Source: Spartobacteria bacterium UBA5019 (GTDB lineage Bacteria; Verrucomicrobiota; Verrucomicrobiia; Chthoniobacterales; Terrimicrobiaceae). From it: 64,000 bases of DNA. The DNA is taken from NCBI GenBank assembly GCA_002396485.1, contig DGXZ01000021.1, positions 10,970-74,969 on the forward strand, written 5' to 3'. Shown in pieces: positions 17,657 through 26,853 of the stretch (positions within the stretch are counted from its first letter, which is position 1; each line of letters starts with the position of its first letter). The notes beneath the pieces are model-generated. The model did not search any database. It was not told where the DNA came from and worked only from the letters and a program-made list of their open reading frames with translations. The translations under genes and the position numbers were made by a program.

Positions 17657-18870
17657 AACAGAAAACTCCCGATGCGGTTCTAAGACCCGGCGCGGAAGGC
17701 TGGGAGCTGTGGAAATTTCCTCCCAAGGGCAACAGCACGCTCGAAGAGGCTTTCACGGAGAAGTCGCTGGATGCCTTTGCCAACCTGCTTCTGGCGGTGC
17801 CCTCCCGCAGCGTTCTCTCCATGCCCTTGTGGATCGCTTCCCAAGGCGAACCTGCGGAATTAGCGGAACTCGAGCTTACGAGCCGACATCTGCTTCGGAA
17901 GGACGCTGAGGTCTATACGGTCCCCATTTTGGAAAAAGAGGGACGGTCGCTTGTCTTGGCACTGGCGGCGACGGATGACGAAACCGCTCACGAATACCTC
18001 AAGAAGGCGAGGTGTTTTGAGATTCCTGCGCGATTGATTGATCCGGCAGGAGCCGATGTGCTTGTTTGGAAGGAACAGGGGACCCTCTGCTTCGCCATCT
18101 ACCGCGAGGACAAGTGCGTCTTCTTTGCTGCAACGGGAGATTCAAATCCCGGTCCGGCTTTTTGCGGGTCCATCGCACGCACGGCCATGAGGCTGAGGTC
18201 GGAGAGTGTCATCACCCGCATGCCGGCCAAGCTGCGCTTGATCGGAGATTTTTTGGAGGCGGATGCCATGTCACTTGGACATGCGCTGCGCTTGGATTTT
18301 GAAATTGAAAAAAAGCTTCCTGCACCATTTCTGCCAACTGTTTTGAGTAATGCGGCGCCACCGACTGCTCGCACGGCCCTGCTTTCCCGATCACGGATCA
18401 AGCGTCTGGCATCTTTTGCCACAGTGGGGCTGGCCATCTATGCGGTGATTTTGTTTTTTGTAGCCGCTGACCTAGCTTGGCAACGCTTCAAATTGCACCG
18501 TCTCAACAACGAGCTCAAATCAATCGAGTCGGTCTCAACGAGTGCCCAACATCTCGTGACCGAGTGGAGACAATTTCGATCCGCTATCGATCCCCAGGCC
18601 TTTGCCATCGACCAACTCGCCGCTGTCGCCACCGAAATCCCAGGTGAGCAGGTTCGCCTGACCCAATACAACTACGACAAAGGCCGACTCGCGATTGCCG
18701 GGGAGGCAAGCGATGTCTCGCAGGCATATGAATTTTTTGAGCGGGTGAAAAAAGCCCAACTCTTGCAGGATTATGATTGGACATCCCGTCAGCCACAATT
18801 GGTGGGCCGCAATAAAGTAAGGTTTGAAATGGAAGGAGCACGACCCGATGCGAAAACCGGCGAAGAGTGA
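17653..18870 (+). CDS. Type II secretion inner-membrane platform protein GspL-like
   Basis: The 405-residue bitopic protein has a cytoplasmic domain (about 1-250), a single membrane helix at about 252-273 (FATVGLAIYAVILFFVAADL) and a periplasmic ferredoxin-like domain. This is the architecture of GspL, or of a PilM-PilN fusion, which couples the ATPase GspE to the pseudopilus. Sequence identity to GspL is not obvious from reading, so the call rests on topology and on its place between gspK and a GspM-like gene. Its stop overlaps the start of the next gene by 23 bp. Confidence 0.6.
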   Translation: MKQKTPDAVLRPGAEGWELWKFPPKGNSTLEEAFTEKSLDAFANLLLAVPSRSVLSMPLWIASQGEPAELAELELTSRHLLRKDAEVYTVPILEKEGRSLVLALAATDDETAHEYLKKARCFEIPARLIDPAGADVLVWKEQGTLCFAIYREDKCVFFAATGDSNPGPAFCGSIARTAMRLRSESVITRMPAKLRLIGDFLEADAMSLGHALRLDFEIEKKLPAPFLPTVLSNAAPPTARTALLSRSRIKRLASFATVGLAIYAVILFFVAADLAWQRFKLHRLNNELKSIESVSTSAQHLVTEWRQFRSAIDPQAFAIDQLAAVATEIPGEQVRLTQYNYDKGRLAIAGEASDVSQAYEFFERVKKAQLLQDYDWTSRQPQLVGRNKVRFEMEGARPDAKTGEE

Positions 18871-19402
18871 AACACGCTTGCTCCTGATCTTCGGCGCAGC
18901 CGTCTTTCTAGCGGTAAATCTTTTTGCCGTTCGCGCCTGGTTGAACCATCGTTCAGGCGTCTTGGCAGCCATTTCGGAGACGCGTTCAGCCATTTCGACA
19001 TCCCGCTCCTGGATCACCGCCGCCGAAGCGCTGGAACCCGCACGGGATTGGATGCAACAGCACCCCTCGCCTCTCGAAAAACCGGATACCGCCAATACAG
19101 TTCTCCTGAATACTGTGCGAAGCATGGCTGAAAAATCCGGTCTCAAAATTGCAGAGGAAACCCTTCTTCCCGGCGAGGAGGCCGATGGCGCCCGCGCGGC
19201 GGTTCTTCAAACGAAAATCACCGGCCCTTTCTCAAGCGTGGCGACTTTTTTATTCGATGTCCAAAATCCCACATCCTGGCGCTCTGTGGAGAAAATGATG
19301 ATCCGCAGTGACAACGAACCGCCCAATGTGGTTGTGGAAATGGAAATCCGGCAGTATTTCCGACCAGCAGACTCGAACTCCGCGCCACCCGCCACCGAAT
19401 GA
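18848..19402 (+). CDS. Type II secretion protein GspM-like (PilO-like)
   Basis: This 184-residue protein from ATG 18848 has an N-terminal membrane helix (LLLIFGAAVFLAVNLFAVRAW), a coiled-coil-like stretch and a periplasmic ferredoxin-like fold segment ending in VVVEMEIRQYF. GspM and PilO share this design and pair with GspL or PilN. Assignment is by topology and gene order. It overlaps gspL by 23 bp and the next gene by 4 bp. Confidence 0.55.
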   Translation: MRKPAKSETRLLLIFGAAVFLAVNLFAVRAWLNHRSGVLAAISETRSAISTSRSWITAAEALEPARDWMQQHPSPLEKPDTANTVLLNTVRSMAEKSGLKIAEETLLPGEEADGARAAVLQTKITGPFSSVATFLFDVQNPTSWRSVEKMMIRSDNEPPNVVVEMEIRQYFRPADSNSAPPATE

Positions 19403-19971
19403 GAATCCCGCTCGCCATTCTAATTTTTTCGGCAGCCTCCGCGCTGCTGCCTGCAGCGAATGATGCTCCTTGGATGGAACAGCGTTCGATGGAAAAGTTT
19501 CAGATCCTGCTCAACCGCTCCCCCTTTTCGCTACCCACAGCGGAGGAAAGCGCCCCGGTAGCCGAACGTTTTTTTCTGACAGGTGCGGCCACTATCAACA
19601 ACGAAGCCGTAGTTTTCGTTTTGGATAAAAACACTCAGGTTCGCCACATGCTCGGTGCCAAGCCGGATTCTGCGAACAACCAACTCATCGACTACAAACC
19701 GGACGCTGACCCAAAAAACATGAGCGCCCGCATTCGAATCGAAGGCCAAGAAACGACCATTCATTATGCCGATCTACCCACAGAGGCTCAGCCCGCGCCA
19801 CAGGTGCCAATGAACCCCCAAATTCCTCAGCAACCCGGAGGCCCCCAGCCGCCGCCGGGAGCCGCAGCCGTTCAACCAGCCGCCACCAATGGAAACGAAC
19901 CGCCACGACGCGTCATCCGCCGCCGTGTGATTTCCGGCCAACCAGCCGCTCAGCCTGTCCCTAATCAATGA
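19399..19971 (+). CDS. Secreted Pro-rich protein of the type II secretion operon
   Basis: This 190-residue protein carries a cleavable-looking signal peptide (AILIFSAASALLPAA). Residues about 35-125 are a compact beta-rich domain with LTGAATINNEAVVFVLDKNTQ. The tail (about 130-190) is rich in Pro, Gln and Ala and ends with basic RRVIRRRV. In other systems GspC, a pilotin or PilP occupies this slot just before gspD. The FLTG-type strand followed by NEAVVFV resembles the HR/PilP fold that contacts the secretin, but there is no membrane anchor as in GspC. Function is inferred only from position. Confidence 0.5.
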   Translation: MRIPLAILIFSAASALLPAANDAPWMEQRSMEKFQILLNRSPFSLPTAEESAPVAERFFLTGAATINNEAVVFVLDKNTQVRHMLGAKPDSANNQLIDYKPDADPKNMSARIRIEGQETTIHYADLPTEAQPAPQVPMNPQIPQQPGGPQPPPGAAAVQPAATNGNEPPRRVIRRRVISGQPAAQPVPNQ

Positions 19972-22319
19972 AAAGCCACTTCCTTCCCGTCATTCCCACT
20001 CTGCTCCTTTGTGCCATGCCGCTCGGAGCCCAGGTGCCTCAGGTTCTGCCTCCAGGTGCACCGGTCACCCCCACCCTGGCTCCACCAGCGCCCCCCCGCC
20101 CTGCCGAATCTGTCAGCATCACTTTCCCGCGCAACTCCGTGTTGGATGTCATTTCTTTTTACGAAACACTCACCGGAAAACGCATCATCCGCGACTCGAA
20201 CCTCGCCGGTCAGGAACTCTCGATCATGGTCGCCAAGCCAGTCAGCCGTGAGGACGCCATCGCGATTGTTGAGAGTTCCCTGTTGATGAATAATTACAGC
20301 ATCGTTCCGGTGGATGACCAAACAATCAAGATCCTCGGTCCCAGCCGCGCTCCACGCACCGAGGGGCTTCCTCTCTTCAGCGAGATTCAATCTCTGCCGA
20401 CGGATGGCGACAAGGTGCTGAGCTTTTACAAGCCCCTCTCCTTCATATCCCCGGAAGAGGCGATCGCTGTTGTGCAGGGCGTTGTGCAGATCAATGCCTA
20501 CGGTTCCGTGGTTCCCGTTCCAAACACCAACGCGATCATTCTTACGGATAAAACCCCCGTCATCCGGAAGGCTCTCGGCATTCTGGACCTGATTGATGTC
20601 GAACCGGCCCGGGTCGTCACCGAGTTCGTTCAACTCCAGCGCGCCAATGCGGAACGCATTGTTGAAATCCTCGACGAGATGTTCGACAAGGAGGATCCCG
20701 CGAAGGCGAAGGGCTCCAGCCCCCAACCACAGACTCCTGCCAATCCTCAAAATCCCGAGTCCCCGCAAGCCTCAGGAGGAGCCTCTGACGCGCGCTACGA
20801 AAACCGCCTCATTTCCGGAAAGGCAAAATTCCTTGCCGACAAACGTACCAACCGCATCCTCGTCGTAACCCGCGTGGAAAATTACCGCTATGTTCGCGAT
20901 GTGATCTCCCAACTCGATTCCGCCGGAAATTTCGAGCAGCCTTTCACTCAAATCCTCAATTATGTTCCAGTCAATGATGTCTTCCCAGTGCTTACGGACA
21001 TGCTCAGTGACGCGGATTCCGAGAAGCAAGGAGGCTCCGGACAAATAGGCCAAAACGGATCAAACAGTAATCCCTTAAATCAAAACAATAACAATAATAA
21101 CTCCACCGGTGGAATCGGCGACATGGGAGGCAACGGCTTGAGCAAGCCAGATCGCCTAACCAATGAAACCGAGCAAGGCGCCCCACAATCCGCCACCATC
21201 GGAGAAATTCGACTCATAGCAGACAATAACTCAAACAGCATCATCATATTCGGGCCACCTGAAAGCAAAGCCCGAGCCAAGCAGATTCTCGACATCCTCG
21301 ACCAGCGTCCCAAGCAAGTCTATCTCGCCGTCGTCATTGGCCAACTGCGCCTGAGCAAGGGAGTGGACTACGGCGTAAGCTATCTCATCCGCAACAAAGG
21401 ATTCCAACCTCTCAACAATCTCCTCGGCAACAGCGATGCCAATGGAGCGGCTGCCACATCGCTCAGCCCGAGTCTCCTGCCTAATGGCGTGTTCCCGAAT
21501 GCGTCATCCATAGTCAATCCCGGGTCACTAACAACGAATGGCCTATCTTCACTCGCTGGACTTACCATTTACGGAACGATCGCGGATTCGGTGGACGTCT
21601 TTGCCCGTTTCCTGGAAAGCACAGAGCGCTTCCGAACCCTCTCACGACCCGTTATTTACACGACAAACAACCGCAAGGCGACGATCCTCTCGGGGCAGAA
21701 AGTGCCAGTCCCCACGCAATCGCTCACCACAGCCACCGGCGGCGGCGTTAGCGGGAACGGTAGCGCGATCACTTCAAACATCCAATACCAAGACGTTGTT
21801 CTGAAACTTGAAGTCATCCCGCTTATCAACTCCGACCGCGAGGTGAACCTGATCATCGCCCAAACCAACGACAATGTCATCGGCACGGATACCATATCCG
21901 GAAACAAGGTTCCTATTATTGCCACGCAGGAAATCACCACCAGCGTCCGCGTGCCCAATGGCGCAACGATAGTGCTGGGTGGCTTGATTTCCGAAGACAA
22001 GGAACGTGGCGTGGAAGGCATGCCCTATATCTCCGAGATTCCCGTGATCGGTTCGCTCCTCGGCGGACGCACCCAGTCAAAGGTGAAAAAAAACGAGCTC
22101 ATCGTCATGATCCAACCCTTCGTCGTGGATTCGAATCATGAAATGATGAGGGCCAGCGCCTACGAAGGCGACCGCTCTCCGCTCGGGCGCGATGGCCAGG
22201 CCATGACCGCGCCAATCGCCGAGCAGAAAAGCCCGCCGGCCGTTTGGACTCCCACCCCGCTGCCACCCGAGAAGAAGAAAAAATTCCGCTGGCCTTGGAG
22301 CAATGATCAATACAACTGA
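19968..22319 (+). CDS. gspD: Type II secretion outer-membrane secretin GspD
   Basis: The 783-residue secretin forms the outer-membrane gate. A signal peptide ends near LGAQ. Residues about 40-110 are an N0 domain (ISFYETLTGKRIIRDSNL), then N1-N3 repeats (AIVVQ-like VVQGVVQINAYGSVV, YVPVNDVFPVLTDML). The C-terminal secretin domain includes RFRTLSRPVIYTTNN, GQKVPVPT and VPNGATIVLGGLI. An Asn-rich insertion lies near residue 365-385. The ATG at 19968 overlaps the previous stop (ATGA), and gspE begins 17 bp before the gspD stop. No pilotin gene is obvious. Confidence 0.93.
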   Translation: MKSHFLPVIPTLLLCAMPLGAQVPQVLPPGAPVTPTLAPPAPPRPAESVSITFPRNSVLDVISFYETLTGKRIIRDSNLAGQELSIMVAKPVSREDAIAIVESSLLMNNYSIVPVDDQTIKILGPSRAPRTEGLPLFSEIQSLPTDGDKVLSFYKPLSFISPEEAIAVVQGVVQINAYGSVVPVPNTNAIILTDKTPVIRKALGILDLIDVEPARVVTEFVQLQRANAERIVEILDEMFDKEDPAKAKGSSPQPQTPANPQNPESPQASGGASDARYENRLISGKAKFLADKRTNRILVVTRVENYRYVRDVISQLDSAGNFEQPFTQILNYVPVNDVFPVLTDMLSDADSEKQGGSGQIGQNGSNSNPLNQNNNNNNSTGGIGDMGGNGLSKPDRLTNETEQGAPQSATIGEIRLIADNNSNSIIIFGPPESKARAKQILDILDQRPKQVYLAVVIGQLRLSKGVDYGVSYLIRNKGFQPLNNLLGNSDANGAAATSLSPSLLPNGVFPNASSIVNPGSLTTNGLSSLAGLTIYGTIADSVDVFARFLESTERFRTLSRPVIYTTNNRKATILSGQKVPVPTQSLTTATGGGVSGNGSAITSNIQYQDVVLKLEVIPLINSDREVNLIIAQTNDNVIGTDTISGNKVPIIATQEITTSVRVPNGATIVLGGLISEDKERGVEGMPYISEIPVIGSLLGGRTQSKVKKNELIVMIQPFVVDSNHEMMRASAYEGDRSPLGRDGQAMTAPIAEQKSPPAVWTPTPLPPEKKKKFRWPWSNDQYN

Positions 22320-24009
22320 CGACCTCCTTCGCCTGGCGGAACTCGCGGGCCTGAATGAGCCCGAGAAGTGCCGTGATGTCCTCGACCGCGCCGCCTTTGC
22401 CCAGCGGTCTCCCATCGCTGCATTGCTCGATTCCAAGCTTGTCCAGGAATTGCCATTCCTCAAAGCCCTCGCCTCCGAACTCGGAATCCCTTGGCGCGAA
22501 GAGGAGGATGTCGCCCCGATCGAAAATGTGCGGGACAAATTCCCCGCCCGACTGGCGCTGGGCCAGATTGTTTTGCCCGAAGCCGCAGTGCCTGGTGGCG
22601 AGTTGAGCCTCTTGACCTTCGATCCCTTCGATTACGCAACATGGCAGGCTGTGACCCAGCACTGGCGCGGTCCGGTGAGTCTTGTCATGACTTCGCGCAG
22701 CCGCCTTGTGGAGACGCTCAAGAAAACCTACGGCGTCGGCGCCGACACGTTCGAGGAACTTCTTGAGGGCCGTGAAGACGACCTGCCCGGCGGAGCCAAG
22801 GAGGAGGTCAATGTGATCGACGAGGACGACTCCGAAGCCTCGGTGATGAAATTTGTGAACCAAATCCTGCGCGAGGGACTCCAGCAAAGCGCGACCGACA
22901 TCCATTTCGAACCGCTCGGCAACGACCTTCGCATCCGCTACCGTATCGACGGCGTCCTTCAAGAGGTTCCCGTCCCGCAGAGGATCAAGATGCTTCAGGA
23001 TTCTCTCATCTCCCGCCTCAAAATCATGTCCGGCCTCGACATCGCCGAGCGGCGGCGTCCACAGGACGGTCGCATCGCCCTCGAAATCGCAGGTGCACCG
23101 ATCGATGTGCGCGTGGCCACCATTCCGAGTGTGAATGGCGAGAGCATAAGCCTGCGACTTCTCGGCCAGCAACAATTCGACTTCTCGGGACTCGGACTCG
23201 ACCCGGAAAATGAAAAACGCATTCGCAATCTCATTTCCATCCCCAACGGCATCGTTCTCGTCACAGGCCCCACAGGCTCGGGAAAAAGCACCTCGCTCTA
23301 CACTTTTCTGAGCGCCATCAACTCGATGGAGCGTCGTATCGTCACAATCGAGGACCCCGTCGAACACAAGCTCAACGGCGTGATCCAGATCGCGGTCAAA
23401 CCCGAGATCGACCTGACTTTCGCGACTGCCCTGCGAAGCATTCTTCGTGGCGATCCCAACATCGTCATGGTTGGTGAAATGCGCGATCTCGAGACAACGG
23501 AAATCGCCATCCGCGCCGCACTCACTGGGCACTTGGTCTTCAGCACGCTCCACACCAACGACGCCGTGGGGGGCATCACACGCCTTCTAGACATGGGCGT
23601 GGAACCCTTCCTCGTGGGCTCCGCCGTTCGAGCCTTCATCGCACAGCGTCTCGTGCGCCGTCTTTGCAAACACTGCGCCCAGCCAGCCGAGTATAAAGCA
23701 GAAGACCTCGCTGCCATCGGCTTCCCGCTGGAGTGGACAAACAAAATCCGGCGGCCGGTTGGTTGCCCCCACTGCCGGAATACGGGTTTTTCAGGCCGGA
23801 CAGCACTCTTTGAAATCTGTCAGATGACACCTCGCATGCAGGAACTCATCCAGCGGCGCGCTCCCGCAAACGAACTCCGCGAACTCGCCATCCGCGAGGG
23901 TATGGTCCCGCTTCGCAAGGCCGGATGGGAAACCGTCTCCCACGGCGTCACCTCGGTGGAGGAAGTCGTTCGTGTGACATCCAGCGAACTGCAGGTATTG
24001 GACGAGTAG
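22303..24009 (+). CDS. gspE: Type II secretion ATPase GspE
   Basis: This 568-residue cytoplasmic ATPase powers pseudopilus assembly. An N-terminal GspE/MshE-type domain (about 1-130) is followed by the N2 and C1 domains. The Walker A GPTGSGKST is at 322-330, the Asp/His boxes and Walker B-like VMVGEMRD follow, and a four-cysteine zinc module (CKHC and CPHC) lies near residue 455-490. STLHTNDAVGGITRLLDMG is the His box. It overlaps gspD by 17 bp; gspF follows after 7 bp. All catalytic motifs are intact. Confidence 0.94.
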   Translation: MINTTDDLLRLAELAGLNEPEKCRDVLDRAAFAQRSPIAALLDSKLVQELPFLKALASELGIPWREEEDVAPIENVRDKFPARLALGQIVLPEAAVPGGELSLLTFDPFDYATWQAVTQHWRGPVSLVMTSRSRLVETLKKTYGVGADTFEELLEGREDDLPGGAKEEVNVIDEDDSEASVMKFVNQILREGLQQSATDIHFEPLGNDLRIRYRIDGVLQEVPVPQRIKMLQDSLISRLKIMSGLDIAERRRPQDGRIALEIAGAPIDVRVATIPSVNGESISLRLLGQQQFDFSGLGLDPENEKRIRNLISIPNGIVLVTGPTGSGKSTSLYTFLSAINSMERRIVTIEDPVEHKLNGVIQIAVKPEIDLTFATALRSILRGDPNIVMVGEMRDLETTEIAIRAALTGHLVFSTLHTNDAVGGITRLLDMGVEPFLVGSAVRAFIAQRLVRRLCKHCAQPAEYKAEDLAAIGFPLEWTNKIRRPVGCPHCRNTGFSGRTALFEICQMTPRMQELIQRRAPANELRELAIREGMVPLRKAGWETVSHGVTSVEEVVRVTSSELQVLDE

Positions 24010-24016
24010 CAGGACA

Positions 24017-25252
24017 ATGGCCGACTTTTCCTACAAAGCGAGCAACGCCTCGGGGACGGTGACAACGGGAACAATCGCCGCCAATTCGCGAAGCGACGCC
24101 TACCGCCTTCTGCGCAACCAAGGCCTCCAACCCATGAGTGTCTCGGATAGCGGAGGATCGGCCACTGCCACCAAGAAAGCATCGACCGCCGCAAGCAACG
24201 ATCCCCTGCCCAGCCTGAACACAACCCAGTTGCTCTATTTCACCGAAGAACTCGCCGAACTCCTCGAGGCTGGCCTCAAACTTGAAGGCGCCCTGAAAGT
24301 CATCGAGCAGCGGCAGGAAAAATCCGGCGTCCAACCCATCGCCGCCCGGCTCCGCCAGCGAGTGCGCGACGGTTTCAGCTTTTCAGCCGCCCTTCAGGAC
24401 TGCGGAAAAACTTTCGACCCTCTCTACTGCAACCTGGTCGCCGCAGGCGAGGTCTCCGGAGCACTTCCTCAAATCCTCAAACGTCAGTGCGCCTACCTTA
24501 CTCTCATCAGCGACCTCCGCCGCCGCGTGGTGTCCTCTCTTCTCTATCCAGCTATCGTTTTTGCCTCAGCGATTGTCCTGATGTTTGTCTTCCTGACATT
24601 CCTTGTGCCCCAGTTGTCCGTCCTTCTTGGAAAAACAGGGCAAAAACTTCCAATCATAACCCGCATCCTAATTTCCGTGAGCGAGTTCTGCGGACAGTGG
24701 TGGTGGGCGATCTTTGCATTCGTTGGCATCCTCATCCTGTCCGCCCGCGCGGCCGTGCGCACACCTGCCGGGCGAGACTGGTGGCATCGCTCAATGCTCG
24801 ACTTTCCGGTGGTCGGCCCCGTTCTCCGCGCGAAGTTCTACGCAGAAATGCTGCAGACCCTTTCGACTCTCGTCTCAAATGGAGTCGCCCTCCTCCAGGG
24901 CCTCAACCTCATGACCTCCGCAACGATGAATGTTTTTCTCAAAGACCTACTCATGAAAACCGCTGCCATGGTTGGAGAAGGCACCAGCCTTGCGGCGGCC
25001 CTGCGACGCGTGGGTTTTTTTCCGCCCGTGCTCATGGATATTCTGACTGTCGGTGAGCAGACTGGTGATATCGCCACGGCCCTCGAGCGTGCGGCCAAGC
25101 GCTTCGATCGCGACCTCACCACGCGCATTTCGCACCTCACCACACTCGTCCAACCGGCGATTATTCTCCTCGTGGCATTGTTTGTCGGCATCGTAGCCTA
25201 CTCGATGATCGCCGGCATCCTGACCAGCGTGAGTTCCCTGAAGTCCCGATAA
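24017..25252 (+). CDS. gspF: Type II secretion inner-membrane protein GspF
   Basis: A 411-residue polytopic protein with the two repeated GspF domains. The first contains LYFTEELAELLEAGLKLEGAL and the FDPLYCNLVAAGEVSG loop. The second carries MLQTLSTLVSNGVALLQGL and GEQTGDIATALERAA. Three membrane helices are seen (about 175-200, 225-245 and 375-400). GspF forms the platform on which GspE acts. It is the last gene of the secretion operon, and zwf follows after 65 bp. Confidence 0.93.
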   Translation: MADFSYKASNASGTVTTGTIAANSRSDAYRLLRNQGLQPMSVSDSGGSATATKKASTAASNDPLPSLNTTQLLYFTEELAELLEAGLKLEGALKVIEQRQEKSGVQPIAARLRQRVRDGFSFSAALQDCGKTFDPLYCNLVAAGEVSGALPQILKRQCAYLTLISDLRRRVVSSLLYPAIVFASAIVLMFVFLTFLVPQLSVLLGKTGQKLPIITRILISVSEFCGQWWWAIFAFVGILILSARAAVRTPAGRDWWHRSMLDFPVVGPVLRAKFYAEMLQTLSTLVSNGVALLQGLNLMTSATMNVFLKDLLMKTAAMVGEGTSLAAALRRVGFFPPVLMDILTVGEQTGDIATALERAAKRFDRDLTTRISHLTTLVQPAIILLVALFVGIVAYSMIAGILTSVSSLKSR

Positions 25253-25317
25253 AGTCTGGCGCGCGGGTTTTTTCCCGATTGAACTCCCTGACTGCAAACG
25301 ATAGTAAAGCTCGCGTA

Positions 25318-26853
25318 ATGCCAACTGATATTTTGCGCTCCAATCCGCTCCGCGAAGGCCTCGCCCAACGCTCGATTCCCGATCCTTGCACCCTGGTTAT
25401 TTTTGGTGCCACGGGCGATCTCACGCACCGCAAACTCGTTCCGGCTCTTTATAATCTCGCCGCCGATGGGGCCCTGCCACCTGCCATCAGCGTTGTGGGA
25501 TTTGCCCGCAGGGACAAATCGGATGAGGTTTTCCGCACCGAACTCGAAGAAGCGGCCCGAAAATTCTCCCGCCAAGGCATCAATGACGACCTCTGGAAAA
25601 ACTTCGCGTCAAATATCTGCTACCACCGCAGCGAATTCGATAAGATTGAAGGCTACGAGGCCCTTGCTCACCGCCTGGACGAAATGGATGCCACGCGGGG
25701 CACCGGTGGAAACCGCCTCTTCTACCTTGCAGCAGGCCCAGACCAGTTCGAGGTGATCTTGGAAAATCTCCGCAAGAGTGGCCTGAACAAAGCCCGCGCC
25801 GGATCTTGGAGCCGGATCATTGTTGAAAAGCCATTCGGCACCGACCTCCCGAGCGCAAAGCGCCTCAATGATCTCGTCGAAAACGCCTTCGATGAATCCG
25901 AGACATTCCGTATCGACCACTACCTCGGCAAGGAGACCGCGCAGAACATCATCGTTCTCCGCTTCGCCAATGCCCTGTTCGAGGCCATGTGGAACTCCCG
26001 CTACATCGACCATGTCCAAATCACGGCCAGCGAACCGCTCGGGGTGGAAGGCCGGGCCGGCTACTACGAAAAATCAGGCGCCCTCCGTGACATGGTGCAG
26101 AACCACCTTCTCCAACTCCTCTGCCTCACTGCTATGGAACCACCTGCCGGACTCGATGCGGACTCGATCCGCGACGAGAAGGTGAAGGTGCTACGCTCCC
26201 TGCGCCCGCTCACGGGTAATGATGTTTTCAAGCATGTCGTCCGCGCCCAATACGGTGCCGGCGCGATCAACGGCAAACGCGTTGCCGCCTACCGCGACGA
26301 ACTCAATGTGAATCCCGAGTCCGTCACCGAGACTTATGTCGCCATGGAACTCAATGTGGACAACTGGCGCTGGGCAGGCGTCCCGTTTTTCATCCGCGTG
26401 GGAAAACGCCTGCCGAAAGCCGGCACCGAAATCGCCGTTCATTTCAAAAGTGTGCCGCCGGTTCTCTTCCGCGCCACAGGAGAGTCGATTGATGACAATG
26501 TGCTGGTGATCCGCATTCAGCCAGACGAGGGCATTTCCCTTCGCATGAGCGCCAAGATGCCGGGCTCCAGCCTCCGTATCGAGCCGGTCAAAATGGATTT
26601 CCACTACGGAACCAGTTTTGGAAAAGCCACCCCCGAGGCCTACGAGCGCCTTCTGCTCGATGCCATGAGCGGCGATGCCACACTCTTCGCCCGCCGCGAT
26701 GAGGTCGAGCAAGCCTGGAAATTTGTCGATGCCATCCATGAGGCATGGACCACCCGCACAGACGACCTCGCGCTTTACTCCTCCGGTTCCTGGGGTCCAG
26801 GAGAGGCCGACGAACTCATCAAACGCCACGAGAGCGCATGGAGACGCCTGTGA
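25318..26853 (+). CDS. zwf: Glucose-6-phosphate 1-dehydrogenase
   Basis: This 511-residue enzyme oxidises glucose-6-phosphate with NAD(P)+ to 6-phosphogluconolactone, opening the oxidative pentose phosphate pathway. The nucleotide-binding motif FGATGDLTHRKL is at 29-40, and the active-site RIDHYLGKE follows near residue 200. ATG 25318 is preferred over an upstream TTG at 25279. It overlaps opcA, its assembly/activator partner, by 16 bp. The next pathway enzyme, gnd, is about 13 kb away. No 6-phosphogluconolactonase gene is in the window. Confidence 0.97.
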   Translation: MPTDILRSNPLREGLAQRSIPDPCTLVIFGATGDLTHRKLVPALYNLAADGALPPAISVVGFARRDKSDEVFRTELEEAARKFSRQGINDDLWKNFASNICYHRSEFDKIEGYEALAHRLDEMDATRGTGGNRLFYLAAGPDQFEVILENLRKSGLNKARAGSWSRIIVEKPFGTDLPSAKRLNDLVENAFDESETFRIDHYLGKETAQNIIVLRFANALFEAMWNSRYIDHVQITASEPLGVEGRAGYYEKSGALRDMVQNHLLQLLCLTAMEPPAGLDADSIRDEKVKVLRSLRPLTGNDVFKHVVRAQYGAGAINGKRVAAYRDELNVNPESVTETYVAMELNVDNWRWAGVPFFIRVGKRLPKAGTEIAVHFKSVPPVLFRATGESIDDNVLVIRIQPDEGISLRMSAKMPGSSLRIEPVKMDFHYGTSFGKATPEAYERLLLDAMSGDATLFARRDEVEQAWKFVDAIHEAWTTRTDDLALYSSGSWGPGEADELIKRHESAWRRL

